A DNA stretch of 64,000 nucleotides from Gaoshiqia hydrogeniformans (GCF_049347105.1 NZ_CP186334.1:2542001-2606000); one strand, 5' to 3'; positions 8,624 to 18,548 are shown, counted from the first letter of the stretch. Numbers and translations are program-made. The notes: generated by a model not told the origin, from the sequence alone.

Positions 8624-9310
8624 CTACTGCAATACAAAACTGATAGGCACCGTATAAGATACTTTTACGGCTTTACCACGTTGCATTCCCGGCTTCCATT
8701 TTGGAAGGCTGTTGACCACGCGAAGTGCTTCTTTATCCAGCGAAGCATCAACTCCACGGGCAATACGGGCATTGGTTACGCTTCCGTCTCTGTCAACTAC
8801 AAAGTTAACATACACTCTTCCCTGAATACCATTCTCCTGTGCAATCACCGGATACTTGATGGCATTGGCAATAAACTTACGCAGAGCAAGCTCACCACCA
8901 GGGAATTCAGGCATATCTTCTACAATAAAGAAAACTTCGCTCTCTTCTGCTTCCTCTGCATCGCGTTGAATAATAGGGGCAACATCAACAAAAGTTTCTT
9001 TATTGGCTTCTGAATCGTCAATTTGCAATTCGTCTTCAATTTCGGTATCGTCATCCACAATCGTCAACACCTCAACTACTTTCGGCGGCGGCGGCGGTGG
9101 TGGTGGTTTTACCTCTTCCTGGCGGGTAATAGGGATAATCTCATCTTCAACCTCTTGCTGTACAACAGATCCCAAAGAAGCAGCCTGGTCAACTTTAGAT
9201 GTCCATTCAAATGCAAGTAAGGTAAGGCCCAGAGAGATCACTAACCCAACCTGAACAAAAATATTCCTTTTGCTCTCCAGATCAGCCTTAGGTGATTTCT
9301 TCAATTCCAT
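8624..9310 (-). CDS. TonB-family energy transducer
   Basis: A 228-residue TonB-like protein that passes proton-motive force from the ExbB/ExbD motor to outer membrane transporters such as SusC. It has a short cytoplasmic N-terminus, one membrane helix at about 17-36 (IFVQVGLVISLGLTLLAFEW), a periplasmic linker with an eight-proline run near residue 70, an acidic spacer, and a C-terminal TonB domain with MPEFPGGELALRKFI, YPVIAQENGIQGRVYVNFVV and LPKWKPGMQRGKAVKVSY. No exbB or exbD gene is nearby. It is followed at its upstream side by a paralogue with the same layout, so the pair arose by tandem duplication. Confidence 0.95.
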   Translation of the reverse strand: MELKKSPKADLESKRNIFVQVGLVISLGLTLLAFEWTSKVDQAASLGSVVQQEVEDEIIPITRQEEVKPPPPPPPPKVVEVLTIVDDDTEIEDELQIDDSEANKETFVDVAPIIQRDAEEAEESEVFFIVEDMPEFPGGELALRKFIANAIKYPVIAQENGIQGRVYVNFVVDRDGSVTNARIARGVDASLDKEALRVVNSLPKWKPGMQRGKAVKVSYTVPISFVLQ

Positions 9311-9446
9311 AATTCAGTTTTAGAAGTTTATTCTTGTTACAGAAACATTTTTACTTTGAGGGGTTAAAGATAAAAAATTATCTGCAAATCCAAGAGCTCG
9401 TCTTTTAATTTATTTGGATTTAATTTTTCTGTTTTCCTGTCATTTA

Positions 9447-10127
9447 TTATTGAAGTACAAACCGGATCGGTACATGAAACCGCACTTTGACGGCCTGTCC
9501 GTTTTGTATGCCGGGTTTCCATTTGGGCATGCTGTTTATCACACGGAGCGCTTCACGCTCGAGTGAATCGTCTATTTTACGGGTAACTTCGGCATCGCAG
9601 ATGCTACCATCGGCATTGACGACAAAACGAACAAATACGGTCCCGAACACCCCGTTTTCCTGTGCAATGACCGGATACTTCACCGAATTTCGGATAAAAC
9701 TGAGCAGAGCGCGCTCTCCACCGGGAAATTCAGGCATCTCATCCACCAGATCAAAGATGACCTTCTCCTCCGGTTCAGATTTCCTCGTTTCCACATAACT
9801 TTGCACCAGGATGGCTTCGCCGGCCGAAATATCTGAATTGAACAGATCGGGGTTAAAATCATCCACATCGCCGTCGTTATCTGTCAGAACAAATTCTTCT
9901 ACTGTGATCATCGGTGGTTTAGGGATCTCACGCACATCCGATGTTGGCGGAATAAACAATTCATCAGGAGCTTCCCAGCGGAGCGGATCAAAGTCAACAG
10001 GTGGTTTTACGGGTGTTTTCCAGCTAAATGCCAGCAGAACTGCGGCGAGTGATAAAACTAATCCAATAGAAAAAAACACCGGACGTTTGGTTTCCAAATC
10101 TGCGTGGTTCGTTTTTTTTGTTTTCAT
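9447..10127 (-). CDS. TonB-family energy transducer, tandem paralogue
   Basis: A 226-residue paralogue of the neighbouring TonB protein. Shared features are the N-terminus (KTNHADLETKRPVFFSIGL), one membrane helix, and a C-terminal domain with MPEFPGGERALLSFI, YPVIAQENGVFGTVFVRFV and MPKWKPGIQNGQAVKVRFHVP. It differs in the linker, which has scattered prolines (KPPVDFDPL, PPTSDVREIPKPP) rather than a poly-proline run, and may therefore span the periplasm differently or prefer other receptors. The 136-bp gap to its sister holds no terminator that I can see, so they may be co-transcribed. Confidence 0.95.
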   Translation of the reverse strand: MKTKKTNHADLETKRPVFFSIGLVLSLAAVLLAFSWKTPVKPPVDFDPLRWEAPDELFIPPTSDVREIPKPPMITVEEFVLTDNDGDVDDFNPDLFNSDISAGEAILVQSYVETRKSEPEEKVIFDLVDEMPEFPGGERALLSFIRNSVKYPVIAQENGVFGTVFVRFVVNADGSICDAEVTRKIDDSLEREALRVINSMPKWKPGIQNGQAVKVRFHVPIRFVLQ

Positions 10128-10227
10128 GGCAATTAAATTTAGGAATGTTAATTTGATGGCTTCTGCCAGGAAAAAACAAAAACCAAACCAAAATTTAATT
10201 TTTAAGGCGCTGTTTTAAAAATATTAT

Positions 10228-10235
10228 TATATTTG
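10228..10235 (+). promoter_or_regulatory. -7 box of the tRNA-Ala promoter
   Basis: TATATTTG matches TAnnTTTG exactly and lies 16 bases upstream of the mature tRNA 5' end. A good -33 element is not apparent. Confidence 0.6.
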
Positions 10236-10251
10236 CCGTGCAAAAAAAATC

Positions 10252-10325
10252 GGGGGATTAGCTCAGTTGGCTAGAGCGTTTGACTGGCAGTCAAAAGGTC
10301 ATCGGTTCGATTCCGATATTCTCCA
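10252..10325 (+). tRNA. tRNA-Ala (anticodon GGC)
   Basis: A 74-base cloverleaf folds by hand. Acceptor arms GGGGGAT and ATTCTCC pair with the G3-U70 wobble that is the alanine identity element; D stem GCTC/GAGC; anticodon stem TTTGA/TCAAA around the loop CTGGCAG with anticodon GGC at 10286-10288; T arm ATCGG/CCGAT around TTCGATT; discriminator A73 at 10325. CCA is not encoded beyond position 73. It reads GCC codons, and GCU by wobble. Confidence 0.96.
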
Positions 10326-10334
10326 CTGAAAATC

Positions 10335-10368
10335 AAGGAGTTACAACTAAAGATTGTAGCTCCTTTTT
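10335..10368 (+). terminator. Terminator of the tRNA-Ala unit
   Basis: Arms AAGGAGTTACAA (10335-10346) and TTGTAGCTCCTT (10354-10365) form a 12-bp stem with one G-U pair, followed by a T-run, ten bases past the tRNA. Confidence 0.85.
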
Positions 10369-10691
10369 CATTTGTACTAACAAAAGTACCTTCGGTATAA
10401 AACAGCCTTCTCCGAATGGATGAAATAGCAAGGAAGCAGAACGAATTTTTCCCATATTAGTGCTGCAGTGTATATATAGTCAACGGTAAAAGATATCGGG
10501 ACCTATTGTTTTAAGCGCATTTTTTGTCTAAGTATACTTTTCAATTCAGCAAATTTCTACTCCATCCTCCTTCTTCCCTGATCTGTGTTAACATGTTGTA
10601 TGACATAAGAATCTGACTCACAGAAAAATTTATATCATTAATTTTGAATATTAGTCCCTGAAAGAGAAAATATTACTTAAAAAGTAATAAC
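10369..10691. other. Intergenic region ahead of the PAS histidine kinase gene
   Basis: About 320 A/T-rich bases. There is no credible coding frame, RNA fold or repeat. TTTTGAATATTAG around 10641-10653 could be promoter-like, but no full consensus is present. Confidence 0.6.
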
Positions 10692-13600
10692 ATGATGGAT
10701 AAAACAAAAAAGGACTTGATTGAAGAGTTGTCTCAGGTAAAGTCGATGTTGTCCGAACTAAAATCGGACTATGCCAGGCAGATAAAAGCCAGAAAGCAGG
10801 CTGAGTTTTTGTTGAAAGAAAAAGATCATTTTTTGGGTGCTGTCATGGAAGCTATTCCCGAAGCTTTGGCTGTTACAGATCATGCCGGAAACATCTTATA
10901 TGCTACTCCCAACCTTTCAGCCATGTTTCGTGTTCCCGGCGGGGAACAAATTACAGGCCTGTCTGTATTCCGTTTTATTGATGAGAAAGAGCACGAGAAA
11001 ATACGTGAACGTCTGAAAAAAAGGATAAACGGGCAGGTTATTGGACAAAATGAATATACCGGTATCCGAATGGATGGGACCAGGTTTTCCATTGATGTAA
11101 ACGGGAGTGTCATCCGGGACGATCATAACGGCATCAACAAGCTGGTGTACGTCATTCGGGACATTTCGGAAAAAAAAATCATCGAGGATAAACTGCTCAA
11201 AAAGGAACATATACTTAACTTATTTATTGAACATGCCCCGGTTGCCATTGCCATGTTTGACACCGATATGAAGTACCTTGCTGCCAGCAACCAATATATA
11301 AGGGATTACGAACTGGAAGGTATCGCCTTGGACGGAAAATCACATTTTGAAATTTTTCCGGGAATATCGGAGAAATGGAAAGAAATTCATCGAAAGTGCC
11401 TCAACGGCGAAACCGAAACGAAGGGTGAAGATATCGTTTACCGAAAAGACGGGACGTTTGAATGGATCAGGTGGGAGATCTACCCATGTTATGAGAAGCC
11501 GGGAGAGATTGAATGGCTATTTTTGTTCTCCGAAATCATGACGGAGAGAAAACATGCTCTTGAAGCATTAAAGGAAAGTGAACACCGTTACCAGTTTGCT
11601 TTGGATAATATGCTGGAAGGTTGCCAGATTATTGGTTTCGACTGGCATTATATCTATCTGAACAAGGTAGCTGTAAAACAGGGAAAATACCGGAAAGAAG
11701 AACTGATCGGCCATTCCATGACTGAGCTATATCCCGGAATAGAAAGCACCCTGTTATTCCGGAGGTTATCGACGGCCATGCATGAGCGTACGATTCAGGA
11801 ATTTGAAAACGAATTTATTTACCCCGACGGAACAAGCGGCTGGTTCGATTTGAAGGTGCAGCCTGTACCCGAAGGGATCTTTATTCTCACTATCGACATC
11901 ACCGAAAGAAAACAAGCAGAAAAGGCACTGCGCGAGAGCGAAGAGTCGTTGAAACTAGCGCAGCTGGTAGCCAAAATGGGTGATTGGGAATTCGATATTG
12001 GCAATAACAAATCCAGGTGGTCGGAAAACTGTTTCAGGCTCTACGGGCTTGAACCCAATGAAGTTGAACCATCTTTTGAATATTTCATGAGTAGGGTTCA
12101 CCCGGATGACCGTCATTTCATCAGCGAAGGCTATGAAAAGCTACTGACAGATAGGGTGCCGGTTGATATGGATCTTAGGATCATACTCCCGGACGGAGAA
12201 CTGAAATGGATCTTAAACAGGATCATCCCCCGTTTTGATCAGGAACAACTAACTGAACTGCAAGGAATCAATATTGATATTACCGATTATAAAAATGTGC
12301 AAATTGAACTGACAAAGCAGCAAAAGCTGTTTGAGACCATGTTTCACGCCATGACCGACGGTGTTCTGATTACCGACACTGACCGGAATATCATCCTGGC
12401 CAACAAAGGGATGCAATCCACATTTGGTTACAGTCCTGACGAATTGAAAGGTGGGAGTCCGGCTATCCTTTATGCCGATCGGGAAACTTTCCTGGAAGTG
12501 GGGCAAGCCATCCTGCACAAAGATTCTTCCGATCCGAATAGGATATTCACCGCAGATTATATAGATAAGAATGGCCGGATTTTTACCTGCGAAACCTTTG
12601 GATCGAAGCTGTATGATAATCAAGATAACTGGATTGGAAACCTGTCCGTTATCCGGGACATTACCGAACGAATAAAAGACCGGAATGCGCTTTTGAAAAG
12701 CGAGGAGCAATATAAATACCTGTTTGAGCATAACCCGATACCCATGTGGATTTATGATTTGGAAGCCCTTCGCTTTTTGATGGTCAACAATATGGCACAG
12801 GAAAAATATGGTTATACCTCCGATGAATTCCTGCAAATGACGATTAAAGACATCCGGCCGGCAGAAGATGTCGATGATCTGTTGGACAATATCCGGTTAT
12901 CTCCGATTACTGCCTACAATTCCGGCATATGGCGTCACCGAAAAAAGAACGGTGAAATAATCTATGTTGAAATTATTTCCCATCCCATAGAGCTTGAGGG
13001 AAAAAATGCACGTCTGGTGCTCTCCAACGATGTCACTCAAAGGGAAGAAGCGACTCGTGCCCTGAGAGTCAGCGAAGCAAACTACAGAAGTCTGTTTGAA
13101 AACCATTCAGCCGCAAAATTAATGATCAATATACCTGACGGTCAGATTATTAATGCCAATGCTGCCGCATCCCGCTTTTACGGGTGGACCATTGATCAAT
13201 TAGAAAAAATGAATATTAATCAGATCAGCAAACAATCAAAAGAAAAAATCAAATTACGATTGGCCGGAGGAAGTGATCAGCTTAGTCCCCATTTTGAATC
13301 GGAACACAGGCTGGCTAACGGAAGTTTCAGGTATGTCGAGATCTTTTCAAGCAAGATCCGGTTTCAGGAACGAGATTGTTTGCATGTTATTATTCAGGAT
13401 GTGACTGAAAAAAAAGAAGCAGAGAAAATGCTGAAGCTGCTTGGCAAGGTGGTGGAACAAAGCCCGGTCAGTGTACTGATCACCAACCCTCATGGCAAGA
13501 TCGAGTACATCAATCCCCGTTTTTCAGAAATTACCGGTTATCTGTACGATGAAGTGATCGGAAAAACACCCAACATCCTGAAATCAGGTTATCATCCAAC

Positions 13601-14534
13601 CAGTTATTTTGAAGCGATGTGGAAAACCATCAGATCAGGGAAAAACTGGACCGAGGAATTCCTCAATAAAAAGAAGAATGGAGAAACGTATTGGGCCCAT
13701 GGGATTATTTCCCCGATCAAAGACAACAACGGAAAAATCACAAACTATGTCGGGATCGAGGAGGATGTGACCGAGATGAAGCAAATGATCGCTGATCTGA
13801 TAGAAGCTAAAGAAAATGCAGAAAGGGCAGAGCAGCTGAAATCATCTTTTCTGGCCAATATGAGCCACGAGATCAGAACCCCGCTTAACGCCATCCTGGG
13901 GTTTACCGAAATTCTTGTTGAAAACGACTTATCGGCTAACAAAGTATCCGAAAGAAAGGAACTACTTCGGATAATCAATAAGAACGCAGAAAGTTTATTG
14001 CAGATTATTAATGATGTTCTGGATGCTTCGAGGCTGGAAACTGGTGAGGTCAAGATCAGTAAAAGTACGTTTAGCCTTGGTTCAATGCTTAATCGCTTGT
14101 ATATTCAATTTCATAAAAAACTGGCTGATGAAGGAAAAAATCAGATCGATCTCAAACTGTTGCAGGCTCCGGAAATGTTTACCCTGAATACCGATGAAAA
14201 CCGATTAATCCAGATTTTTTCCAATTTGCTGGATAATGCCTTGAAATTCACTCAAAAAGGGCAAATTTATTTTGGAGTTTCCCTTGTGAGTCCGGATCGG
14301 GTTGAGTTCATCGTTTCCGACACAGGCATCGGTATCCCGGAGAAAGACAAACTGGTTGTTTTTGATCGGTTTAGGCAGGTGGAACCAACGACTACAAGGC
14401 TTTATGGAGGCAATGGACTGGGATTAAGCATCGTCAAAGATTTATTGAAATTGATGGGAGGAGAAATTCATCTCGAATCAGAGGAAGGAAAAGGCACACT
14501 GATCCGATTTTATATTCCAGCGAATGAAAAATAG
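10692..14534 (+). CDS. Multi-PAS sensor histidine kinase, cytoplasmic
   Basis: A 1280-residue histidine kinase. After an N-terminal helix come about eight PAS/PAC modules, each ending in the PAC-type phrase DI(S/T)E(K/R)K or close to it; their approximate starts are residues 45, 170, 295, 415, 545, 675, 800 and 920. The HisKA box is FLANMSHEIRTPLNAILGF with the phospho-acceptor His1059; the ATPase domain shows LLDNALKFT (N box), DTGIGIP (G1), FDRFRQVE (F box) and GNGLGLSIVK (G2). No membrane helix, receiver domain or Hpt domain is present, so it is a cytosolic orthodox kinase whose response regulator is not adjacent. None of the PAS modules shows an obvious haem or flavin signature I can name, so the signal is unknown. 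Confidence 0.95.
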   Translation: MMDKTKKDLIEELSQVKSMLSELKSDYARQIKARKQAEFLLKEKDHFLGAVMEAIPEALAVTDHAGNILYATPNLSAMFRVPGGEQITGLSVFRFIDEKEHEKIRERLKKRINGQVIGQNEYTGIRMDGTRFSIDVNGSVIRDDHNGINKLVYVIRDISEKKIIEDKLLKKEHILNLFIEHAPVAIAMFDTDMKYLAASNQYIRDYELEGIALDGKSHFEIFPGISEKWKEIHRKCLNGETETKGEDIVYRKDGTFEWIRWEIYPCYEKPGEIEWLFLFSEIMTERKHALEALKESEHRYQFALDNMLEGCQIIGFDWHYIYLNKVAVKQGKYRKEELIGHSMTELYPGIESTLLFRRLSTAMHERTIQEFENEFIYPDGTSGWFDLKVQPVPEGIFILTIDITERKQAEKALRESEESLKLAQLVAKMGDWEFDIGNNKSRWSENCFRLYGLEPNEVEPSFEYFMSRVHPDDRHFISEGYEKLLTDRVPVDMDLRIILPDGELKWILNRIIPRFDQEQLTELQGINIDITDYKNVQIELTKQQKLFETMFHAMTDGVLITDTDRNIILANKGMQSTFGYSPDELKGGSPAILYADRETFLEVGQAILHKDSSDPNRIFTADYIDKNGRIFTCETFGSKLYDNQDNWIGNLSVIRDITERIKDRNALLKSEEQYKYLFEHNPIPMWIYDLEALRFLMVNNMAQEKYGYTSDEFLQMTIKDIRPAEDVDDLLDNIRLSPITAYNSGIWRHRKKNGEIIYVEIISHPIELEGKNARLVLSNDVTQREEATRALRVSEANYRSLFENHSAAKLMINIPDGQIINANAAASRFYGWTIDQLEKMNINQISKQSKEKIKLRLAGGSDQLSPHFESEHRLANGSFRYVEIFSSKIRFQERDCLHVIIQDVTEKKEAEKMLKLLGKVVEQSPVSVLITNPHGKIEYINPRFSEITGYLYDEVIGKTPNILKSGYHPTSYFEAMWKTIRSGKNWTEEFLNKKKNGETYWAHGIISPIKDNNGKITNYVGIEEDVTEMKQMIADLIEAKENAERAEQLKSSFLANMSHEIRTPLNAILGFTEILVENDLSANKVSERKELLRIINKNAESLLQIINDVLDASRLETGEVKISKSTFSLGSMLNRLYIQFHKKLADEGKNQIDLKLLQAPEMFTLNTDENRLIQIFSNLLDNALKFTQKGQIYFGVSLVSPDRVEFIVSDTGIGIPEKDKLVVFDRFRQVEPTTTRLYGGNGLGLSIVKDLLKLMGGEIHLESEEGKGTLIRFYIPANEK

Positions 14535-14604
14535 TCCTCCTTCCGAAGAAATTAAACGTTCTTCTTCGCGTGCCATATGCAATAAGAAATGACGATCAGC
14601 GAAC

Positions 14605-16284
14605 TCAACGTTTCATCTGGTGAACTCCAAGCTCCACCGGTCCGTCAACCGGCAGTGGGTTGCCAAAGTAATCTGTTACCGGAGCGCCTGCTTCCGGGAG
14701 GACGACTCCGATGTTTATTGCCGGTGAACCGGCTTTAATCTGGTAGCCAGCCGGTCCGTTTCCAACTTGCAGAAAAAGCGGATCGTCATACACCGGGTTC
14801 TCCGAAACCGGCCAGTTGATGGTGGTATTCCCGTGACAGAGGTTATTGAAAAAATGGTTCTCCCCGCTGTTGCCCAAACTGTATCCGTGGTTGTTGCCGC
14901 TCATGTAAAAAATGTTGTTGTAATAATAGGTGCGTTCCGGGTCGCCGCCCCAGTCTTTGTGATAGATCATCTGTACATCTTCCTGGGAGGGAGATAGGTA
15001 AAAGACGTTGTTGTGAACGAAGGTGTTGGTAGCCTTACCGCCGACTTTAAACGCATATTTCGACTCACCGTCCCGCTCCGCCAGTCCTTCGCGTTCAAAA
15101 ATGTTGTATCTGACAATCGTGCGGTCGTTAAATCCTCCGTAATTTCCGGGGCCGCCGGTTACGAGCATGCCAAAATCGTTATCGTGCAGATAGTTGTATT
15201 GAATGATCGTGTTCTTCGTCCGGTAATCGCAGTCAAGTCCTCCTGCATCGGCGTCGTTCCGGTTCTTCTTTGTAAACCGGGATTCGTTATATTGCCATAG
15301 CGCTCCGTCGGTATTAAAGTTGAAAGCCGCGTTACCCGATCCTTTAATTCCGTTCTGATGAAACAGGTTGTGTTCCATCAGCGGGTTCTTGGCCACGCGG
15401 ACAATCAGCGCGTTCGCTCCGGCCCGTTCAAATACATTGTTTCGGATGACGACGTTTAACGAGGGCGTCCAGTTTTCGTTCGTGGTCAGGGTTCGCCGGT
15501 CCCAGGAGCTGACATTCGACAATCCCGTACGGTCGACGTCGTGGATATGGCAGTTTTCAATCAACAAACCGTTAAACCAGGTTGGTACCCGGTTGCCGGT
15601 GATTTCGATAAATATTCCGCCGTTGTTTTTTGTTTTTTCATCATTTTGGTTGATCGCGCCGTTCACTCCGTGAACATGGAGGTTAATTAACTGAACCTGA
15701 TTCACCTCCCCCATATCGGTTGCAGTAATCCTCACCCCGGTTTTAAGGCTATTACCCGAAACATGCTGAGACGGGTTTATTGCCTGAAACCAATCGGTTA
15801 CGTTCCTGCGTTCCCATTCTTCCAAACTAATCCCCTTTTCTTCGGAAGCTGCGTAATTGGTGATTTCCAGGTCGCGCAGGGTTGTGTAGGCTATGTTTTT
15901 TAAATGAACGGTATTTGCCTCCCCCTGCCCGTGGATAGCAGGCCGCGGTCCATCTCCATACCGCCCGAATGTAACGGGTTTCCCGGCTTCCCCCGAACCC
16001 GAAGGCTGCAAGCTTCCATACCAGTTTTGACCGGCTTTAAACAAGACTTGAGCTCCTGAGCCAAATGTTTGTTTGTTGACGTGTTCGATTGTCTTCCATG
16101 CAGTTGATACCGACAAGCCTGAGTGTTTGTCGTCACCATCCTCTGCGTCCAGATAGTAGACTCCGGTCAGCACGGCAACCGGCAAGGCGGGCTTCTGAGA
16201 GCACGAGGAGCAGACAGTAAAACCAATCATGATCCGGAATATCGTCAGGCTGAATTTACCGCATGTCAGGATCAGCTGTTTCAT
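14605..16284 (-). CDS. Right-handed parallel beta-helix lipoprotein of the polysaccharide locus
   Basis: A 559-residue exported protein with a lipobox-like CSSC at about residue 28. YYLDAEDGDDKHSGLS-type sequence followed by AWKTIEHVN opens a pectate-lyase-like fold, and the body contains many repeated strand-turn units such as VIRNNVFERAGAN, LMEHNLFHQNG, IIQYNYLHDNDFG, IVRYNIFEREG and FVHNNVFYLS. This fold is shared by polysaccharide lyases (PL6, PL9 and others) and some GH families; I cannot choose one and do not see a decisive catalytic set. Its start overlaps the end of the upstream hydrolase gene by 4 bp, so the two are translated together. Inferred role: depolymerising or binding the glycan captured by SusC/SusD. 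Confidence 0.85.
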   Translation of the reverse strand: MKQLILTCGKFSLTIFRIMIGFTVCSSCSQKPALPVAVLTGVYYLDAEDGDDKHSGLSVSTAWKTIEHVNKQTFGSGAQVLFKAGQNWYGSLQPSGSGEAGKPVTFGRYGDGPRPAIHGQGEANTVHLKNIAYTTLRDLEITNYAASEEKGISLEEWERRNVTDWFQAINPSQHVSGNSLKTGVRITATDMGEVNQVQLINLHVHGVNGAINQNDEKTKNNGGIFIEITGNRVPTWFNGLLIENCHIHDVDRTGLSNVSSWDRRTLTTNENWTPSLNVVIRNNVFERAGANALIVRVAKNPLMEHNLFHQNGIKGSGNAAFNFNTDGALWQYNESRFTKKNRNDADAGGLDCDYRTKNTIIQYNYLHDNDFGMLVTGGPGNYGGFNDRTIVRYNIFEREGLAERDGESKYAFKVGGKATNTFVHNNVFYLSPSQEDVQMIYHKDWGGDPERTYYYNNIFYMSGNNHGYSLGNSGENHFFNNLCHGNTTINWPVSENPVYDDPLFLQVGNGPAGYQIKAGSPAINIGVVLPEAGAPVTDYFGNPLPVDGPVELGVHQMKR

Positions 16285-17726
16285 CGGCCAGTTTTTTTTG
16301 AATCAAAATGTTTGATTAAATCATATACCTGAAGGTTGAATTCCGTCATCTTATCGACGGCATCCTGCCATACATCATATTCATTGTTCACAATACCTTT
16401 ATTCGCATCAATATTCGACGGGTCGACACCTTTAGCTGTCGGGTCGTTGTCCTGGTATTTGAAATAATGCCAGCCGACACAATTACCCGACTCCAGCAAA
16501 GCCAGATTAAAGTTTTGATAAAACAATCCCCTGTCGCGCTGGGTGCGGACAATCCATCCGGCCCCGCTTTGATTAGGCATCCCCGAATCTTCACCTTTGG
16601 TATAATACTCGGTAATCAGGAAGGGTTTTCCGCTCCATTCGGTATAATTTTTCATGTGCCCGGCATCCGGGGTCCAGTAGTTATAATAATTTACCGAGAT
16701 GAGGTCCAGGTATTTTCCCGCAGTTCTCATAAAACGTTGATTGTTACGCTCGCTGCCATAAAAGCGTGTCCCCAGGTACATGTGGTTTGGGTCGTATTTT
16801 CTGATTGCGGCCGATACGATAGAGAAATACCGATCTGCCACATGTGCAAAAAATTCTTCGCGGTGCTGATCGGTTACTTCCTCTTTACTGATCCCCTTTG
16901 ATGTTAACCAGTCGTTAGCGCCGTGATGCCCGGCTTCAATTTCGGGAAGCGACAAAAAATCCTCGAGAGCTGACAGGCGAAAAGGCATTTCATTGTCGGA
17001 AAAGTGACCAAACAGGTTCGGATCATCTTTAGTGGTCAACAACTGACCGGCATGCCGGTCGCAAAACTGTTCAAATTCAGGATCGAACACGAAGATGGCC
17101 TCGTTGGGATAACCGGTATGTCCGGGTTTCTGGTAGGTTCCCCCGCGTTCGCGGCCGTAAGCCGACATGAAATTCCAGTTAATGGTGTACGCAAACGGTT
17201 CGTCGGCCCGCTTGTTGGCCTCGATGATTGCCGGATGATCGGACCACGAGCCGGCACAGTTAAAGCCAAACTGACGCAAAAGAGTGATGGTGCTGTCTAT
17301 CCAGTTCTCATTTGATCCAAACCTGCGTTGCAACGCCTCCTGATTCCGTTCAGACCGGCCCCGGCTAATGCTGTTCAGCCCGATGTTGATGTACAAATAG
17401 CCTTCGGGATCGACGCCCCACCAACGATCGTTTATCTTCAGGACATGAAAAAAACCGGTGGCCTCAACCTGATGTTCCGTCCAACCGCCATATTGGCTTA
17501 ACGTTGGAGGGGTTGTTGGAGCGACATAAGAAAGAAGATTTTCTACAGTTCGCGTTTCGAAAGGTTCGTAGCCGGTGTAGCTGCGTGAACCATCGGGGTG
17601 ATACAGTTTTCGTTGTGCGTCAACAGTCAGGTATTCCTGTTCTTTTTGTTTGAGGGAAGATGGACTGCAGGCTGAAAACAGGATCGAGGCAGCAATCAAA
17701 AGTAAACAGGCAATTTTGTTTTTCAT
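16281..17726 (-). CDS. Clan-A-like glycoside hydrolase, lipoprotein
   Basis: A 481-residue lipoprotein (lipobox LFSAC, Cys20). The wording WWGVDPEGYLYINIGLNSI at about 102-120 is the typical opening strand of agarase-type (GH50-like) TIM barrels. Two glutamates sit where clan A enzymes keep acid/base and nucleophile: Glu246 in HFSDNEMPF and Glu373 in PFLITEYYTKGED. GH50, GH86-like and GH158-like assignments remain open; the companion GH16 favours a beta-1,3-glucan or a galactan such as agar as substrate. It is encoded between the GH16 enzyme and the beta-helix protein and overlaps the latter. The hydrolase call is firm in fold, weak in specificity. Confidence 0.75.
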   Translation of the reverse strand: MKNKIACLLLIAASILFSACSPSSLKQKEQEYLTVDAQRKLYHPDGSRSYTGYEPFETRTVENLLSYVAPTTPPTLSQYGGWTEHQVEATGFFHVLKINDRWWGVDPEGYLYINIGLNSISRGRSERNQEALQRRFGSNENWIDSTITLLRQFGFNCAGSWSDHPAIIEANKRADEPFAYTINWNFMSAYGRERGGTYQKPGHTGYPNEAIFVFDPEFEQFCDRHAGQLLTTKDDPNLFGHFSDNEMPFRLSALEDFLSLPEIEAGHHGANDWLTSKGISKEEVTDQHREEFFAHVADRYFSIVSAAIRKYDPNHMYLGTRFYGSERNNQRFMRTAGKYLDLISVNYYNYWTPDAGHMKNYTEWSGKPFLITEYYTKGEDSGMPNQSGAGWIVRTQRDRGLFYQNFNLALLESGNCVGWHYFKYQDNDPTAKGVDPSNIDANKGIVNNEYDVWQDAVDKMTEFNLQVYDLIKHFDSKKTGR

Positions 17727-17747
17727 AACTCTTAACTTTTGTTTTAA

Positions 17748-18548
17748 TTAGCGTTGGTAAACGCGCACATAATCGACTTCAAAAACATGAGGAAACAGGC
17801 TGTCGTCGATCCCTTGTTTTCCGCCGAGCCCGCCTCCGATGGCCAGGTTCAGAATTAAATGAAAACGGCGGTCGAAAGGCCAGGCAGGCGACCCGTCAAA
17901 TTCATTCTGAAAGGTAAAATAGTGCTCACCGTCTACATAACTGCGGATTTCCTGTTCGTCCCACTCCATCCTGTAAACATGAAATTGAGTGGTTGCCGTT
18001 GGCAAATACTTTTTTTTGCCTACCTGGGTCTTTTTAACATGATTGTATTTACCGGTATGGACAGTTGAAAAGACTGAGTCGGGCATAAAGCCAACATGTT
18101 CCATCAGGTCGATCTCCCCGCTGTGCGGCCATTTTCCGTACTCGCCGTCGGTTGACAACATCCAGATGGCCGGCCAGGTACCCCTGCCCGACGGAAGTTT
18201 TGCACGAACTTCAACCCGGCCGTATTTCCAGTCACCTTTTTCTTTGGTTGTCAATCTGCCCGAAGAATAATTTTTCCCAAAGGTGGGTTCTTTCCGGGCC
18301 CTGATTTTCAGGGTGCCGTTGTTTACCCAGGTGTTTTCGGGCCGTGCTACCGGATACCATTGTGCTTCATTATTTCCCCAGCCATAGGTGTTCCCGCGGG
18401 TGTCGTAATTCCATTTTGTTGAGTCGGGCAGGCCTTCATAATCAAATTCTTCCGACCAAACCAAGGTCCACTGCTTGGTTTGTCCGAAGCCTTGTAGCCC
18501 GCAAACCAAGAGCATTAATAAGATGATGTTTATCCGATATCTTTTCAT
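17748..18548 (-). CDS. GH16 family beta-glucanase (laminarinase-like)
   Basis: A 266-residue secreted enzyme with a Sec signal (LLMLLVCGLQGFGQ). It is a single GH16 jelly-roll domain. YGWGNNEAQWY at about 55-65 and the catalytic strand GEIDLMEHVG, with nucleophile Glu145, Asp147 and acid/base Glu150, are typical of the laminarinase (beta-1,3-glucanase) branch; the spacing E-x-D-x-x-E is the beta-bulge form of that branch, which agarases share. WPAIWMLSTDGEYGKWPHSG lies just upstream. No carbohydrate-binding module is attached and it is not a lipoprotein, so it may work in the periplasm or be secreted. It is 180 bp downstream of susD. Confidence 0.93.
   Translation of the reverse strand: MKRYRINIILLMLLVCGLQGFGQTKQWTLVWSEEFDYEGLPDSTKWNYDTRGNTYGWGNNEAQWYPVARPENTWVNNGTLKIRARKEPTFGKNYSSGRLTTKEKGDWKYGRVEVRAKLPSGRGTWPAIWMLSTDGEYGKWPHSGEIDLMEHVGFMPDSVFSTVHTGKYNHVKKTQVGKKKYLPTATTQFHVYRMEWDEQEIRSYVDGEHYFTFQNEFDGSPAWPFDRRFHLILNLAIGGGLGGKQGIDDSLFPHVFEVDYVRVYQR

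Noticed and set aside
9003..9254. Glycine-rich plus-strand frame opposite tonB
   Set aside because: It is produced by the antisense of the poly-proline run in TonB.
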